Shown here: positions 25,486-37,990 of the stretch, piece by piece | Numbering within the stretch: position 1 is the first letter of the stretch | Layout of the letters: each line of letters opens with the position of its first letter | Assembly (NCBI GenBank): GCA_051453625.1 | Contig: JBOZIK010000001.1 | Span: 120,556,325-120,620,324, forward strand | Direction of reading: 5' to 3' | DNA from: Welwitschia mirabilis | Taxonomy: Eukaryota; Gnetophyta; Gnetopsida; Welwitschiales | DNA: 64,000 nt | The notes under the pieces: model-generated | What the model saw: only the letters and a program-made list of their open reading frames with translations | Told to the model about the DNA's origin: nothing | Databases searched by the model: none | Made by a program: the position numbers and the translations under genes

Positions 25486-25532
25486 ATTACCAAGATGCTG
25501 AAATTTTTAAAAAATTTTAGCATCTTGGTAAT
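25486..25532. repeat. Near-perfect 47-nt palindrome
   Basis: Left arm 25486-25508 (ATTACCAAGATGCTGAAATTT...) and right arm 25510-25532 are reverse complements over 23 bp with one mismatch and a single-base loop. It lies between the 350-bp tandem array and the first LTR of element C. It could be a cruciform-forming site, a tiny foldback element, or the end of a deleted inverted-repeat element. Confidence 0.85.
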
Positions 25533-25544
25533 TATTGTGATTGT

Positions 25545-25860
25545 AATTAACATAATAAACCATCAAAATTTGTAAATTCTAACAAAGCACTAAGTAGTTT
25601 GAAATTTTCTCAAACCATAAACAATTCTAATGTTTTCTAAACCTCTCTATTTTCTTTAGTTTTCTTTTCTTTTTTTTTTTTAATTAACCTTATCCTTTTC
25701 TTTAGGAAGCCTCTTTAACTTGGAATGGTATTGAAGAAAGGAAAAAAACCTAAAAATTAGGTGGTTTTTCTTCCATGTTATAGTATAACAATTTGATGTG
25801 TTAATAAAATGATATTAAAATATTTTATTATCTTCATTTTTATAATTGTTTAGATGTAGA
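25545..25860 (+). repeat. Element C 5' LTR (approximate)
   Basis: Shares with 29385-29880 the phrases CTAACAAAGCA, CATAAACAATTC, TTTCTAAACCTCTCTAT and GGAATGGTATTG, then TGTTATAGTATAACAATTTG and GTGTTAATAAA. The boundaries are approximate because divergence is high. Confidence 0.6.
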
Positions 25861-25989
25861 GGCCATAAAGGAATAGGAAGAAGGTTTTGAGGCCAAGGTA
25901 ATCAATAAGGCCAAGGGAGCAATGGCTAAGAAAATTTAAGCATGAGTCAAGTTTTAAATCTATTGCATCAAACATTAATAATAGTAGAG

Positions 25990-26900
25990 GCAGTATAGAT
26001 TGCTAGAGATGAGGAATTCCTATGAAGATAGAAAAAAGTGATAAAGAAGAGATTGACATTTTATACTTTAATAGGAAACTAAGATTAAAACCTTTAGTTA
26101 ATTAGATATGTGACATGGATAATCACCTTGAATTAGAAGAAGTTTCTAAAGTAAGAAAAGTTAAGGTTACTATCATGATATTGAAAATATTAGAATCTAG
26201 TTTATGGAAACATATTCAGTTGAAGAAAAAAATAAAAGGCAAGTAGAATATTTAAATTTTGAGTAAGACAATGTTAAAAATTAATCAAAAGTTCATTAAT
26301 ATGAGCGATATCCTAACTAAATAGTATGGAACTTATAGCAAGGTGATAAAATGATACATCAATATGCTAAAGATTTTTACCAACTTCTCTGTATTCTTGA
26401 AGGGTTGAAGGTATAGATGAACATATTTCTAGATTTATTGGAGGGCTTCACATAATGATATAATATCGGATGAGCATAATGCATCCTATTTTAATGGAGG
26501 AGGTATTCTAGTTATGTATCAAAGAAAATCTTTACAGAAGGAGAAAGAGATTATGAGAATCATGAAGGAAGATTTTTTTATTATGGAACATCAACTATAT
26601 AAAAAGAATCAACAAGTAATGCTACAAGTGATAATCAAAGATGATACTTGGAGTTATATAAGTAACATGGTCATGAATTAGTGCATGATAGAGAAGGGCA
26701 AAAAATTGGATTCCATATTGAATTTCAAGGCACTTATTAAAATTATGATGAGTTTGGACATTTTCCATCATTATTCTCAAAGGCAAGTTAAAAAGCTTAA
26801 ATTTTGTATGTGACAGATGAATCTAGAGTTTAAGCAAGAAAATATGAGTAGGTGAAGCCTCTAATTAAAGCCAAGATGAAGATAGTTCTAACATGTTATG
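25990..26900 (+). pseudogene. gag remnant of element C
   Basis: Plus-strand translation shows DMDNHLELEEVSKVRKVKV, the capsid-type pattern in which W-W is partly lost (LESSLWKHIQL), and further gag-like sequence with stops every 20-40 codons. No intact zinc knuckle is seen. Assignment rests on position upstream of protease and on weak pattern similarity. Confidence 0.5.
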
Positions 26901-26929
26901 AAAAATAATAGTGTTACTAATTGATAAAG

Positions 26930-27500
26930 AGTCATGACTACTATTAACAATGCTAGCAATATCAATTTGATATCAATGGATGTGATAGATAAGTTAAACT
27001 TAAAAATGTAGCCTCATCCAATTCCATATGAATTAAAGTGAATAGATTAATCTATTACTATAACCATCAAAAATTAGTATTTGGTAAGTTTTAAGACTAA
27101 TCCATCTCATTTGTTATTGAAAAAGCCTTATCCATACATTAAGAAGGAAATATAGAAGTAATTTATTCCTAACGTAAAAGAAAACATTTGTTTATCTTTT
27201 TGTTAAGTGAAGAAGAAACTGTAAAAGAGTTCAATAAGCTTAGGAAACACTTGCATTATTGATGAGGTTAAGTAAGATAATCATGAATTAGTACCTCTTA
27301 GATGTCAGCTTTTACTAAAGAAGTTTGCTAGTTTTATGCAATATCAGATGCTAAAAGGAGTGTCACTAAAGAGGAGTATAAATCATCAAATTAATTTCAT
27401 TTCTCTTGCACCATGCCCAATAAGATAGCATATTAAATGAGTCTTGAGAAATTTGAATACCTTGGAAGAGAAGTTTAATAACTCTTTAAGAAGGAGCTAA
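26930..27500 (+). pseudogene. Protease and RT N-terminus of element C
   Basis: Plus strand, 26.93-27.1 kb: NNASNINLISMDVIDKLNL then HPIPYELK and YLVSFK, matching the gypsy protease pattern (D-G-G-S ... NVAS ... VEKLNL ... HP.PYKLQWL ... LVSF). At 27.27-27.48 kb: MLKGVSLKRSINHQINFIS and APCPIRQHI, the conserved lead-in to RT (GLPP.R...H.IDFI.GA..PN). The active-site triad is altered (INNAS), so the protease is dead. RT breaks off after this lead-in. Confidence 0.65.
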
Positions 27501-27759
27501 TATAATCTATATGTAGTAATGATATAGTTAATATCAAAGAAGGACTAAGAGTAAATGTGCATTTTTATAAATTCTCATGCATTTAATTAGATTCTAGAAA
27601 CATATAAATTATATATTTTAAGAATGAATTACATCATGAATAATCTTATTAGCTATAATATTTTAGTAGCATTAGATAAGTGTTATATTAAGAACAAAAA
27701 CTAATTGGCTTCTTTAGAAAAAAAGCTAAATGATAGTAAACACAAATGCAACGCATAAG

Positions 27760-27960
27760 AGAAGAAGTTTTACATCATTTTGAAAAACTTACAATGATGA
27801 AGTTGTTATTTGTTTTCAAGTAAATTCATGTTATTCACTAATCATAAGTCTTTGTATATTTTGCAAAGATAACCAAATCTAAGTGCTAATATTCTATATG
27901 TATAGAGAAGCTTCAATAGTATAATTTTATGATAAATCATAATACAAACACATAAAATTT
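27760..27960 (+). pseudogene. RNase H fragment of element C
   Basis: Plus strand reads LFTNHKSLYILQR followed by a degraded PNLS-type segment, the gypsy RNase H motif (TDHKSLkYL..Q..L..RQ.RW) with the catalytic Asp changed to Asn. Confidence 0.6.
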
Positions 27961-28179
27961 TATTATAGATTCCTTGAATGAGTTAGCTTGTATTAATTGG
28001 TGTTATAAATGGAAAAGAGATGTGTAGACCTAAGATGTGGAACTATACAAAAGACATATTTTAGATATCTTTGAAATATTTCTATAGAATATACATTATT
28101 AACATTTCACAAATGAGATGATTTTTATATCAATAACAACATTTTTGTTTTTCAAAGAAAGGCATTTATTAGATGTCCA

Positions 28180-29100
28180 TAAATGAGGTGCATTAATGAA
28201 AACCTACCAAATACTTTGATTGGGATAAAGCAAGTTGAAAGATGGATAAACATTTCTATTAGCCTCAATTTGATAAAGATTTAAATAATTAGTTAAAATC
28301 ATGTAATGTCTATCAACATGCCAAAGGTACATGCAGTAATACAAGTTTGTACACTTCTCTACTAAATCCTAATAAAAAATGGAAGGAACTAATCATGAAT
28401 GTTATCATTGTTTAGCTTAAAACATTAAAGTTTCGTGATTATATTCTATTAGTGGTTGATCAATTATATAAAATGGTGTTTTCCATTTCATATAATCAAA
28501 ATAAGAATTCTCAAGAAATTACAAAGTTATTTCCAAGAGATCATTAAGTTTCATGGGCTACCTTATATAATTAGTTAAATTAGAATGTAATGTTTGTGAG
28601 AAGTGTCTAGAAAAATATTTAAAAGGTATTGGGAATAAAGCTTGATTTTAAAATAGATCACCATTCAAAAAATAATGGATAAACTATACAATTTAAGATG
28701 TACTTAGATAATTTATTATAGGTCTTATGTATAGATAATGGAACAGTGTGAAACTAATGATTATTACATGCAAATTTTTCTTCTAGGTTTCATATGATGT
28801 AGAGTCTTACATACAATTGAATATGAATTTGAGAAATGGAGAATAATAATTATAGATATTTTCACTAAAGATAGGATTTAGAAGTTCAATAAGCTTTAAA
28901 AAAGATTGACATATCAAATGAGGCCTTCGAGAAAAATGTGGATCAATGATAAAGGAAAAAGAAGTTTGAACAAGAAGACATGATTTTATTACAAATGCAT
29001 CAAACAAGATAACATGCAAGAGTAATTCCAAAGAGATTTAGACCATTTAAGATCATTAGTATAAATCATATAAATTGTTATGAGTTGGGTCATTTAGGAT
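28180..29100 (+). pseudogene. Integrase remnant of element C
   Basis: Plus strand at 28.29-28.5 kb: SCNVYQHAKGTCSNTSLYTS then NKKWKELIMNVII, matching the gypsy zinc-region end and core start (C..CQ.AKG...NtGLYtPL...W..iSMDF), with the catalytic Asp of MDF changed to Asn. Then LLVVDQLYKMVFSI and, at 28.62-28.72 kb, VLGIKLDFKIDHHSKNNG (LGTKL..StAYHPQTDGQ). Many stops; inactive. Confidence 0.75.
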
Positions 29101-29384
29101 AGTTATGTAAATTAAAAGTTTTAAATAATTAGAATAATTATTATAAAAACTTATTATTTAGATCTTCTAAAATGAGGACATAGATATAGAAATTTTAAAG
29201 TTTGTAGTCTCATATAATATTATATAGGAATTCATTAGAAGTATAATGATATGAACTATCATATCTATAAGGATATATTAAATAATAATTCATATTATAA
29301 TTAGATGATTACTTTGGAATTTAGTATAATTAATTTCAAAGAAGTAATAGGTAGTCTGTAATAAATAGAAGATACATTACCACC

Positions 29385-29880
29385 CAATTGAAGGATAAGA
29401 TACCATTAAAGTTTAAAGGAACTAACAAAGCATTAAAATTTCATGAATTATAAACAATCACTAAGAAGCTTAAAACTTTTCAAAATAATATTTAGTTCCA
29501 TAGTTTTTTAAACTTCTCTATCCATATTTATTTTATTTCCTTTTTATTTTCCATTAATTTTCTAAAAATTTCCAATATCATAACTAGATTCATAGTCTTC
29601 TAAACTTCTCTATTCATATTTATTTTATTTCCTTTTTATTTGCCATTATTTTTATAAATATTTCCATTATTATTTGTAGCCATTATAATCATTATTCTTC
29701 ATCTACTATGAAAAGATACTTTGGGTTTTCTTTAGGAAAGTGTTTAAAGTTATAAATGGTATTGTAATAAGATGAAGATCTTGAATTTAACTAGGGATTC
29801 TTTTTAATGTTATAGTATGATTGTCTGATATGTTAATAAAGTAATATTATACTAATTTCTTGTTTTCATTACTATAATTA
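29385..29880 (+). repeat. Element C 3' LTR with internal duplication
   Basis: Partner of 25545-25860, but longer because about 90 bp is duplicated in tandem: AAACTTCTCTATYCATATTT starts at about 29509 and again at about 29602, each followed by the same T-rich run. Confidence 0.6.
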
Positions 29881-31199
29881 TTAATGTCCATATTTATTAT
29901 TAAGTGTTATTGTATTATTATAGGTTTCTGTGTTTCTTTTTTATTGTAATATCCTTTAGCATTTTATTATTTTGGCATTTTTCATATTTATTATTCAGAA
30001 TTCCAATGAAATTTTGGCATTTTTGTTACTATTGTGTTTATGATTAATGTACGCTTAGTATGCTTTAATCATTGTTTAGTATATTAACTAGTACATGACC
30101 TTATCTTTTGTCCCCCTATTTATCAATTATTATACTTTATTTATTCAATGACATTATGTGGTTTGTTGTATCACATATTATAAAATGAATATATAGTTTA
30201 GTTTTTATGTGTGTATATTATTACTTTTTGATTTGCCTAAACATGTCAATCTATCACTATGTTAGAACATATAACTTTCTTTTAAAATATTCAATTGTTT
30301 TTTGGTATTTGACTTGATATAATATTTTTTTAGTTATAACTATATTATTCTCTTTTATTTTTTATTTTTAGCCATCCTCTATAATAAATAATGAAATACA
30401 AACGTAATTATAGATCTAGAAAGATATATTCATTTTACTTCTTTTTAAGAAATTAAAAACCTATGACTATAAATATAATTGTAATTTTAATCAAACATAT
30501 GCATGCATATTTTTAAATTCATAGTATGTAAATCCTATCTTAATAATATTTTCTTAAAAAAATGGTTTGGAGGGATAACTCCCTTTGTTAGTAGCGTAGA
30601 GAAAGTTTGACATAAGATTATCAAAGGCTTGTAGCTTAGTTGATATAATAGGAGTTATAGATTTATGGATAGCATAGTTAATTTGATTCATATACATAAA
30701 TATTAAGCTTAAAGACTTAGGATTAAGTCCTATGATGTTAAAGTTAGGTTGTTATTCTATTAATGTATTTGCAGCATATTTGGCATGAGATTTAAAATGT
30801 TAGGTACAAATCATAAGAAATAACTAGAAACTACCTTGTATGCTTTCAGACAAATGAGACCACCATTGTTTTTAATTTAGCTATGAAAAAGGAATAGAAT
30901 ACTAGCAAGTCGTTTGAAAATTATCTTTTTAAAGTTAATAATTTTCTTTAAAATTTAATTAGTAATAATTACGGATTCATATACCATGAATTATTCTATT
31001 TGTTATATTAGTCAAACATGTTCATATCTTGCTCTTTGATGTTCTTCCTTAAAAAAGATAATTAATTATTTTTATTAAAAAATTATTTATATTTTATTTA
31101 GATAAGTTCTTCATTAAATTATTATGTTTGTGCTTCCAGACATCCTGATGTTTTCATCTTCTATTATATATCTCTATTCATCATGTGGGTATTTCATGA

Positions 31200-31780
31200 T
31201 TCTCATTTAACAAGCATTTTTTTAAATCTTGTGTAGATATACTATTCATAGGTAAGATATGGCAATTCTAGCTTTATCTTTCTTTTTTTTTGTGGTTTTT
31301 TTAATTCCATTATATGAATTTCCCTTTTTATTTCTAAAATTAAAAATGTACAATGATTTAACTTTATGTTTTTTTAATTACTTCATATGTTTTCTTTGTT
31401 TATTTTATTTCTAGAAATCTAGCATACCTGATTTTTATATATCTTTATGTTTGTTTTACACTTTTTTTAACATGATTTCTTTCTTTTCTTGCTTTCTTAC
31501 AATTTAAAAGCCATATATTTAGATATGTTTGTATTTATTTTTTGATCTTTATTAGCATAATTTCCTTCTTTTTCTAGTCTCTTGAAACCTTAAAAATCCT
31601 ACCCTAATGTGTCTTGAATTTTCATTACTTGCTATAGTTTTTGTTGTTTTCTTTCTTAAAATCCTAAAAACTTTATCTATGTATGTCCTATTTATTTATG
31701 ATTGGTTTTTGTGATCTTTGTTATATCTTATGTTTTCTAATTATTTTTTTCATATGTTAATTTATAGTTTTTTATTCAAT
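31200..31780 (+). repeat. Degenerate T-rich tandem repeat, unit ~70-95 bp
   Basis: Blocks of the type TTTCTTGCTTTCTTACAATT, CTCTTGAAACCTTAAAAATC and TTTCTTAAAATCCTAAAAAC, each followed by a 'TATGTGT/TATGTTT' phrase, recur near 31.39, 31.48, 31.57 and 31.65 kb. The same block structure is seen at 4.95-5.3 kb and 45.5-45.8 kb. Confidence 0.45.
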
Positions 31781-32584
31781 NNNNNNNNNNTTTATAGTGG
31801 AATCTTTTGTTGCTAACTTAACTAAAATCTTAAAAGTTATATATAATTTTTATTTTTTTCCTTAAATGATTAACAATGAAACTACTCAATCATGAAAATT
31901 ATATTTAACTTTTATAAAAACATAAGGATTAATGGAGATTAAAATTACATATTTACTATTTAAGGTGTTGATTAAGTAGTGCCACAAATTGATGTTCATC
32001 ATGTTTATTGGGAAAATATATATACAATTATTATTTTAATAATTAAAAATGAAAGAAAATATCTTATAGTTATTATGCATTAACTCAAATTAAGAAACAT
32101 GCAATGAGAATTATAATAATCAAATACACCATAAGATTACAAGTAAAACTTTTAAATATTATTTTATATTAATTTTTATAGAATAAAAATTATAAATATA
32201 ATTAAATAAACACTAGGATAATACTTAAAGAATAAATGCGTCATAAGAATTATATTATCACAATTGTAAAACAATGTAGCATTAGATTTTAGCTAAGATT
32301 TTATCTTTGATACATAAGAATTAATATTAATCACAACACATCTCTAATAAGGCTTCATCATAGGGTTGAGAGATAAGCATATATATAGTAACATAGTATG
32401 AGGAATAAAAAAAATTAAGCCAATAAGTATTAAGGTTATCCATTTGAAAGCTATAGAAACTATGACCTAGGAAAGTAATTTTGTATAAAGTTATAATATC
32501 ATAGACCTTGATAATAAAAATCTCATCACATATCATTTTTTAAAATTATCATTCTTTATGTTCCATGTAAATGTCATTTCCACT

Positions 32585-32880
32585 AACATGATCGTAAACG
32601 ACAATGGTGAGAATAGAAAAACATGTTATTATTATAATGAATATCTTTATTATAATTATTATGAATATATATCTATATTATTAACTTAATTGGTCATACT
32701 TTCTCATGATCCTGAATGCTACTGGTGGGCATAGAAATATATATTAATATCATAATGAATATCTTCATTATACTCCATTGGTCACTCTTTGTATGTCATG
32801 TGGGAATTCATTCTCTCAATGCAATTATAGATGTTAATAGTGGGCTTAAATTTATAATGAAATTCTAATTATGCACATGT
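32585..32880 (+). repeat. Tandem repeat of ~115 bp, about 2.5 units
   Basis: GATCGTAAACGACAATGGTG at about 32589 and GATCCTGAATGCTACTGGTG at about 32708 start two diverged units that share ATAATGAATATCTTYATTATA. A weaker third begins near 32822 (GATGTTAATAGTGGGC). Confidence 0.6.
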
Positions 32881-34486
32881 TTAAACCTCCTATGTAATGT
32901 TATTAATAAATTATGATCTTGAAAAAACTTAAAACTGAGAAACCAAGATATTTTAGAATGTAATTAATAAAAGGAAAGAATAAAACTTGGAGATATTTTA
33001 TAATTGATATTTATGCATTATAGTGACCACGTGCATACTAGAAGAGAGCATGTTAACTCAAAACTTTCTTAGAATAGGTTAGCATAACACATGATCTTCT
33101 AAGGGCTTTTATTTATAAGATATTTCATATCTAGATTTATGCCATAAGAATTTTACTAAAAAACATTTAATTCCTTAATGAGTAAAATAAGATTTACTTC
33201 ACTATAAATGTAATTCATGAAATTTTATATCATTCTCCATTATAAAATGCCCATCCACTTATAGAAACTCAACAATAAATAAGTACATTTATCAGCTTTA
33301 ACAAAATAATGTTATACTAGATTTTTTGCTCCGTTTTCTATAAAGCTTCTAGTGAGATTATGAAGATAACCCTAAAGATGAGGAATTTTATAGTTGTATG
33401 AAGTTTTTACTTCATTATTCTTATTAGATTTGAGAAAATATCTAATAAAGTTAAATCATTAAACATTGAATGGTTTACATTTTAAAATCATACCATGGGT
33501 ATTTTATATTTCGTAAGTAGTTCTTCTAATCATTAATAATAGTCACATTTCATGACATAATTACAAAAATAATTAAATAAAGTTGGGTAATAAAATCAAA
33601 TTCATAAAAACCTTATGAGATATTTTATTCACATTAAAGTATCCTCCATAGTTTCTATCATGACATATTTGTATGTTCTTAGATTGATCCCACTTGGCAT
33701 TGTAATGTTATGTAATTTGATCTTTACAAATGTGATGTAAGAACTTTGACAAATTATTCTCTTTAAAAATATGTTTTTGTTATTACTTAAATAATCTCAT
33801 GAAATTTTAAGATAGATAGATAATTTGTACTATCTAAATACCATAGGTCCTTTATATGGGAATTAGTATAGATTATAAATAGCTTCTCATCTATAAATTT
33901 ATCATCAAAAGTATTCTCGATGTGATATTCATTAAAGTTTTCTAAACAAGAGATATGATTAACCACTACATTTTCTTATCTTACTTATAAATAATTTCTA
34001 AACGAATTTATTGCTTTAGAAGATAGTATTGCATGATATTAATGTTATTAACATACTTAATTACTAGAAACTTGATAGTTAAGTGGTCTATGTGAACCAT
34101 GATTTCTAAAACTACTAGATAGTATTAGAACTTATCAAGCATAGTAATAAATAATATTAAAACTACTAAATAGTAGTTAAGTGGTTATTATAGCCACTTC
34201 CCCATTTTTCTCTCCTATTACCTCATATTTTTTTATTCCATTTCCTTATCTCCCTATTTTGATTGAAATATGAGGGTATTTAAACCCCTCAATAATAATA
34301 AGAAAATCTAAACTAAGTTTATTCTCTATTCATTTAGTTTATTTTTTAAAGGTCATGTGGCTAGTGGGACTCACCTAATACTAACATTAGGCTTAAAAAA
34401 ATTATTTTTTAATTTTTCATACTTCTTTTATTACCAAAGACTAAAATATTTATAAATATTTTCATTTCAAGATTATTAAAGAGTAT

Positions 34487-34901
34487 TATAATGTTTCATT
34501 TTACTAATTCTGGATTACTTTTCTTAAAAAGGAATATATAAAATAATATGTTGGGATCAATATAACAACAAAGAACAATTTAAAATGAATATAGATTTTA
34601 TTATTGATAGAATCAAGTTACATTCCTCTTCATTAGCCAACAACCCTGGACTAGTGGCCAAAGATAAATATGTAAACTACAACCTAATTTTACCTCCTGG
34701 GACGCTTGTGGATTAGTCAAGGTTGTCATTGGTTACATCCATCTAGTCTATCCACCCCTACCTAATGTTATAGGCTTATATCGCATAATGAAGAGATACA
34801 TCTTTTCATATTTGGATCACACCCATTCACATCTCTGTTAACTATGCTCATTTAGCACTTAACACATTTTATTATATAAATAATTAATTTGAAACATTAC
34901 A
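34487..34901 (-). repeat. Element B 3' LTR
   Basis: 415 bp, clearly homologous over its whole length to 44789-45204. Shared landmarks include CTCTTCATTAGCCAA, CTAGTCTATCCAC, CACACCCATTCACATCT and GTTAACTATGCTCATTTAG. The outer end starts at TATAATG (TG mutated to TA). Confidence 0.9.
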
Positions 34902-34915
34902 TTTCCTCCCCCTTA
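34902..34915 (-). promoter_or_regulatory. Element B polypurine tract
   Basis: Minus strand reads TAAGGGGGAGGAAA directly before the 3' LTR, the expected plus-strand primer. This fixes the orientation. Confidence 0.85.
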
Positions 34916-35249
34916 GGAATTGTGCTTGTCCTCGAGTACCGTCTCTCCTCTAATTGCATTACTTTTGAAGCCATGCTACTCTGGATTATTCTTTTTATGA
35001 TTTAAAAAAATGTAATGAAAAGGACATATCATTTATTAATAAATACATGGATAATATAAAACAAAATAGTATATTATGCATTATTATAAAGTCTAGGAAA
35101 AGTATCCTACATATATTTCCTATTTGCCAATGTTTTTTTATTATAGTGGGTTCATTGGATGAGTACTTTATTTATACTTTAATTTCTTAATTGCCTAAAT
35201 CTAGTACTCAGAACTTTTTCTAGTTGAATAGCGAAAGTTAGGTTTGATT

Positions 35250-36350
35250 TGAGCATAATATATTGTCAATTTAAGGTGTAGTACTAGTTTTTATCTTTAT
35301 GGTATGGTTTCATTGTGCTCACATGAAAAACTAAACGTACTTAAGATATCTGTGAAGGAAGTTCTATTTTATATGCTAGATCTCCTATTCTTTTAATTAT
35401 CTTAATGGACCACAAATGCATGGTACTAACTTATTGTACTTCACCATCTTTAAGAAGTTTCTTTTTGGCTTATTTATTAGCAATACATGTTCACTAACTT
35501 AGAATACATGGGTCTCATGTTTCTGATCATAATACTTCTTGTATTGATCTTTCGTTACCTATAGCCATTACTTTATTTTACTGATTACTTTCCATCATTC
35601 TTAATTCCAAAGTTGTCATCTTTTTTTATCTCTGTGAAGGATTTAATCATATGATATGGATAAAACAGTTTCTACCATACATCACTTCAAATGGTAAATG
35701 TCAAATGGAATTTTGAAATGTTTGATTGTAAGCAAACTCTGCCAAATGTAGATAGTTATCCCATTATTTGGGATTTCTGGTCGTATAGTACCTTAAATTA
35801 TCTTCAATATACGATTAACTCTTTCAATTTATCCATTTATCTCTAAGTGATATGTGATGCTAAAGCTGATTTTGCTACTCAAGTGGTGGAAGAAACATTA
35901 TTATAACTCAAACAAAAACTTCAAATCTTAGTCAGATACTATAACTTGTGATGCACCATGTAATTTAAAAACTTCCTATACAAATCGAAGGGCTAATTCT
36001 TAAGCTATATTAGAACTTTGAACTACAATAGAATGAGTCGTCTTAGTTAACTTATCTACACAAATGAAAATTACATCATGTTGTTTGTTACTAAGGGGTA
36101 AACAAGTGATGAAATTCATTGATATTTTCTCCTATTTACACTATGGTATTTCCAATAATTAAAGGAGACTAAAGGGTCTTCTCTGATCAATCTTCATCTA
36201 CTGATATATAGGACAATTACAAATGTATTTGTTTAAATTTCTTTCGTTATAAGCTAAAAATTAGTATTCTTGTAGTTGGTGGTAATTTTTTAACAAATCC
36301 AAGATGTCCTGCATATGAAAATTCATGTAGTTTAGACATTAGCTTCCTTT
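35250..36350 (-). pseudogene. Integrase remnant of element B
   Basis: The minus strand carries decayed integrase in the expected place between RNase H and the polypurine tract. Fragments of the core (VDKLTKT..-like around 36.03-36.06 kb) and of the LHG.P region (about 35.95 kb) can be read only across frame changes. Assignment depends mostly on position and partial motifs. Confidence 0.55.
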
Positions 36351-36399
36351 TCCACCGATCTTGTGGAATGCATAGGTACCATTCTTTTAGAAGATATGC

Positions 36400-36960
36400 A
36401 TCCCATGAAAGCATTTATGTGTCTACTTATTTTCCTTCTTAGACTTATTAATTTATGTATTTGAAGTATGGATCATTAGTTAAAGATGTTTTGAAGAAAG
36501 CAAATAAGTCAAATGTAATAGTGGTGGCTAGCATACACCACCTTCTACTCAGAGCATATGCCACTTTGTTCTCTTTTCTAGGGTATATTTCAATTTAAGT
36601 TTGTATTCTATAAGTAACTCATCCCATCTTCTCTGTTGTATATTTAAAAGGGATTGTTTTTGAAAGTATTCCAATATTTTATGATCTATTTTCAGAAGGA
36701 ATTCACTTCGCATAAGATAGTATCCCCAAACTTTCAGGGGATGTACTATGGCTAGCAATTCCAAATCATTAATGAGATAATTCCTCTTATGTTGATTGAA
36801 CTTCTATGATTCATAATTAATCACCTAATCATCCTGGATAAGTATAGCTCCTATTCCTTGAGTTAAAGCATCGATGATAACTATAAATGATTTTTTTATA
36901 TCTGTGTTTCTAAGGACAAGTGCTATTGTAAGTAGTAGCTTCAACCTAAGAAATGTGTTT
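36400..36960 (-). pseudogene. RNase H remnant of element B
   Basis: Minus-strand frame 36549-36764 (71 codons) reads MELLAIVHPLKVWGYYLMRS, then FLLKIDHKILEYFQKQS and NIQQRRWDELLIEYKLKLKY. This is the gypsy RNase H pattern (kELLAIVhALK.WR.YL ... TDHksLkYf..Q ... RQ.RW...L.EYd..i.Y). The DH motif is kept, but the usual Thr is Ile. The frame ends before the ADALSR motif. Confidence 0.85.
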
Positions 36961-37990
36961 TTGTATTTATCATCAAAATTAAATGTATGTATTGATTTAG
37001 TTGTATTTTTTAATGGTGTTATAAGTTGGGAGAATTCTAGAATAAATTTCTAATGAAAGCTGATCAATTCTAAGAAACTTTAAACTTGTTTGGCATCCTT
37101 CAGTTCTGGCCATTTCCTTATAGCTTATACTTTAACTAGATCTATTGTGATTCCTTTATTTAAGATCACATGGTCTAGATAATGGATTTCTATCTAAGAG
37201 AACTAACATTTGCTTAATTTTGCCTTGAAATTATGCTTGAATAAAACCTATAGAACTTTCTTCAAGTGTGTAATATGATCATCCTAATTTTTGGAATATA
37301 CTAGAATGTCATCTAAAGTACAACCATGAATTTATCCAAATAAGATTAGAAAATATCATTTATTAAACTCATAAAAGTAGCTAGAGCATTTGTCAAATCA
37401 AAAGGCATTACTAAAAACTCATAATGTCCATATCTTATTCTAAAATTAGTTTTGTAAATGTTTTCATCCTTGATGCAGATCTAATGGTAGCCAGATTTTA
37501 AATAGAACTTTGAGGAGAATTTAGATCCTTGTAGTTGATCTAATAAATCATCGATCCTTGATAATGAGTACCTATTCTTGATATTACCTTATTTAATTAC
37601 TTATAGTCAAAACAGACCTATAAAGTATCATTCTTCTTATTAACAAAGAGTACTGGTGCTCTCCATGATAATACTCTAGGGTGAATTTTTCCTTCTAATA
37701 ATAGTTGCTTGATTTATAACTTTTGTTCTCTTAGTCTTATCACTAAGAAGTGATAGGATTCTTGTGCTATTGGATGTGCTTTAGGAACTATGTAAATTGC
37801 ATATTATACTTTCCTCTTGAATGATAGAATTTTTTACTCTTCAAACATATTAGAGAATTCCTATAGTTCTTCTAGTATAAAAGGAACTTCTTTATGGTGT
37901 GCTACAAGTACTAGGGCAATAAACACTTGTTTTCTTTTGATAGATTTTGTAATATATTTAGGTGATGCTAAAGATATCTTTTTATCTTCC
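36961..37990 (-). pseudogene. Reverse transcriptase remnant of element B
   Basis: Minus strand, heavily broken. At 37.2-37.5 kb the region around the active site and preceding motif can be recognised (Y.FLVMPFGLTNA-like, then L.D.LVYS-like, in different frames). 37.5-37.7 kb carries the SKIDL..GY-type stretch. It is continuous with the protease region at 38.1-38.3 kb. Confidence 0.6.

Larger units (their letters stand above)
25545..29880 (+). mobile_element. Element C: internally deleted Ty3/gypsy retrotransposon
   Basis: Direct repeats of about 320 bp (25545-25860) and 490 bp (29385-29880) flank about 3.5 kb of plus-strand gag-pol remnants in gypsy order: gag, protease, RT N-terminus, RNase H, integrase. 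The RT catalytic core is missing between about 27.5 and 27.75 kb. Stops are very dense, so this is an old copy. I could not identify the primer site or target duplication. Confidence 0.7.
29881..34486. other. AT-rich intergenic DNA with minor repeats
   Basis: No gene recognised in 4.6 kb. A gap lies at 31781-31790. Features inside: a T-rich degenerate repeat related to those at 5 and 45.5 kb (31.2-31.8 kb) and a three-unit tandem repeat (32.58-32.88 kb). 34.2-34.35 kb contains GGGTATTTAAACCCCTC, which looks like a core promoter, but no LTR or gene follows that I can recognise. Confidence 0.5.

Noticed and set aside
34255-34300. Core promoter GGGTATTTAAACCCCTC
   Set aside because: No coding sequence or LTR partner follows; TATTTAAA is frequent in AT-rich DNA.
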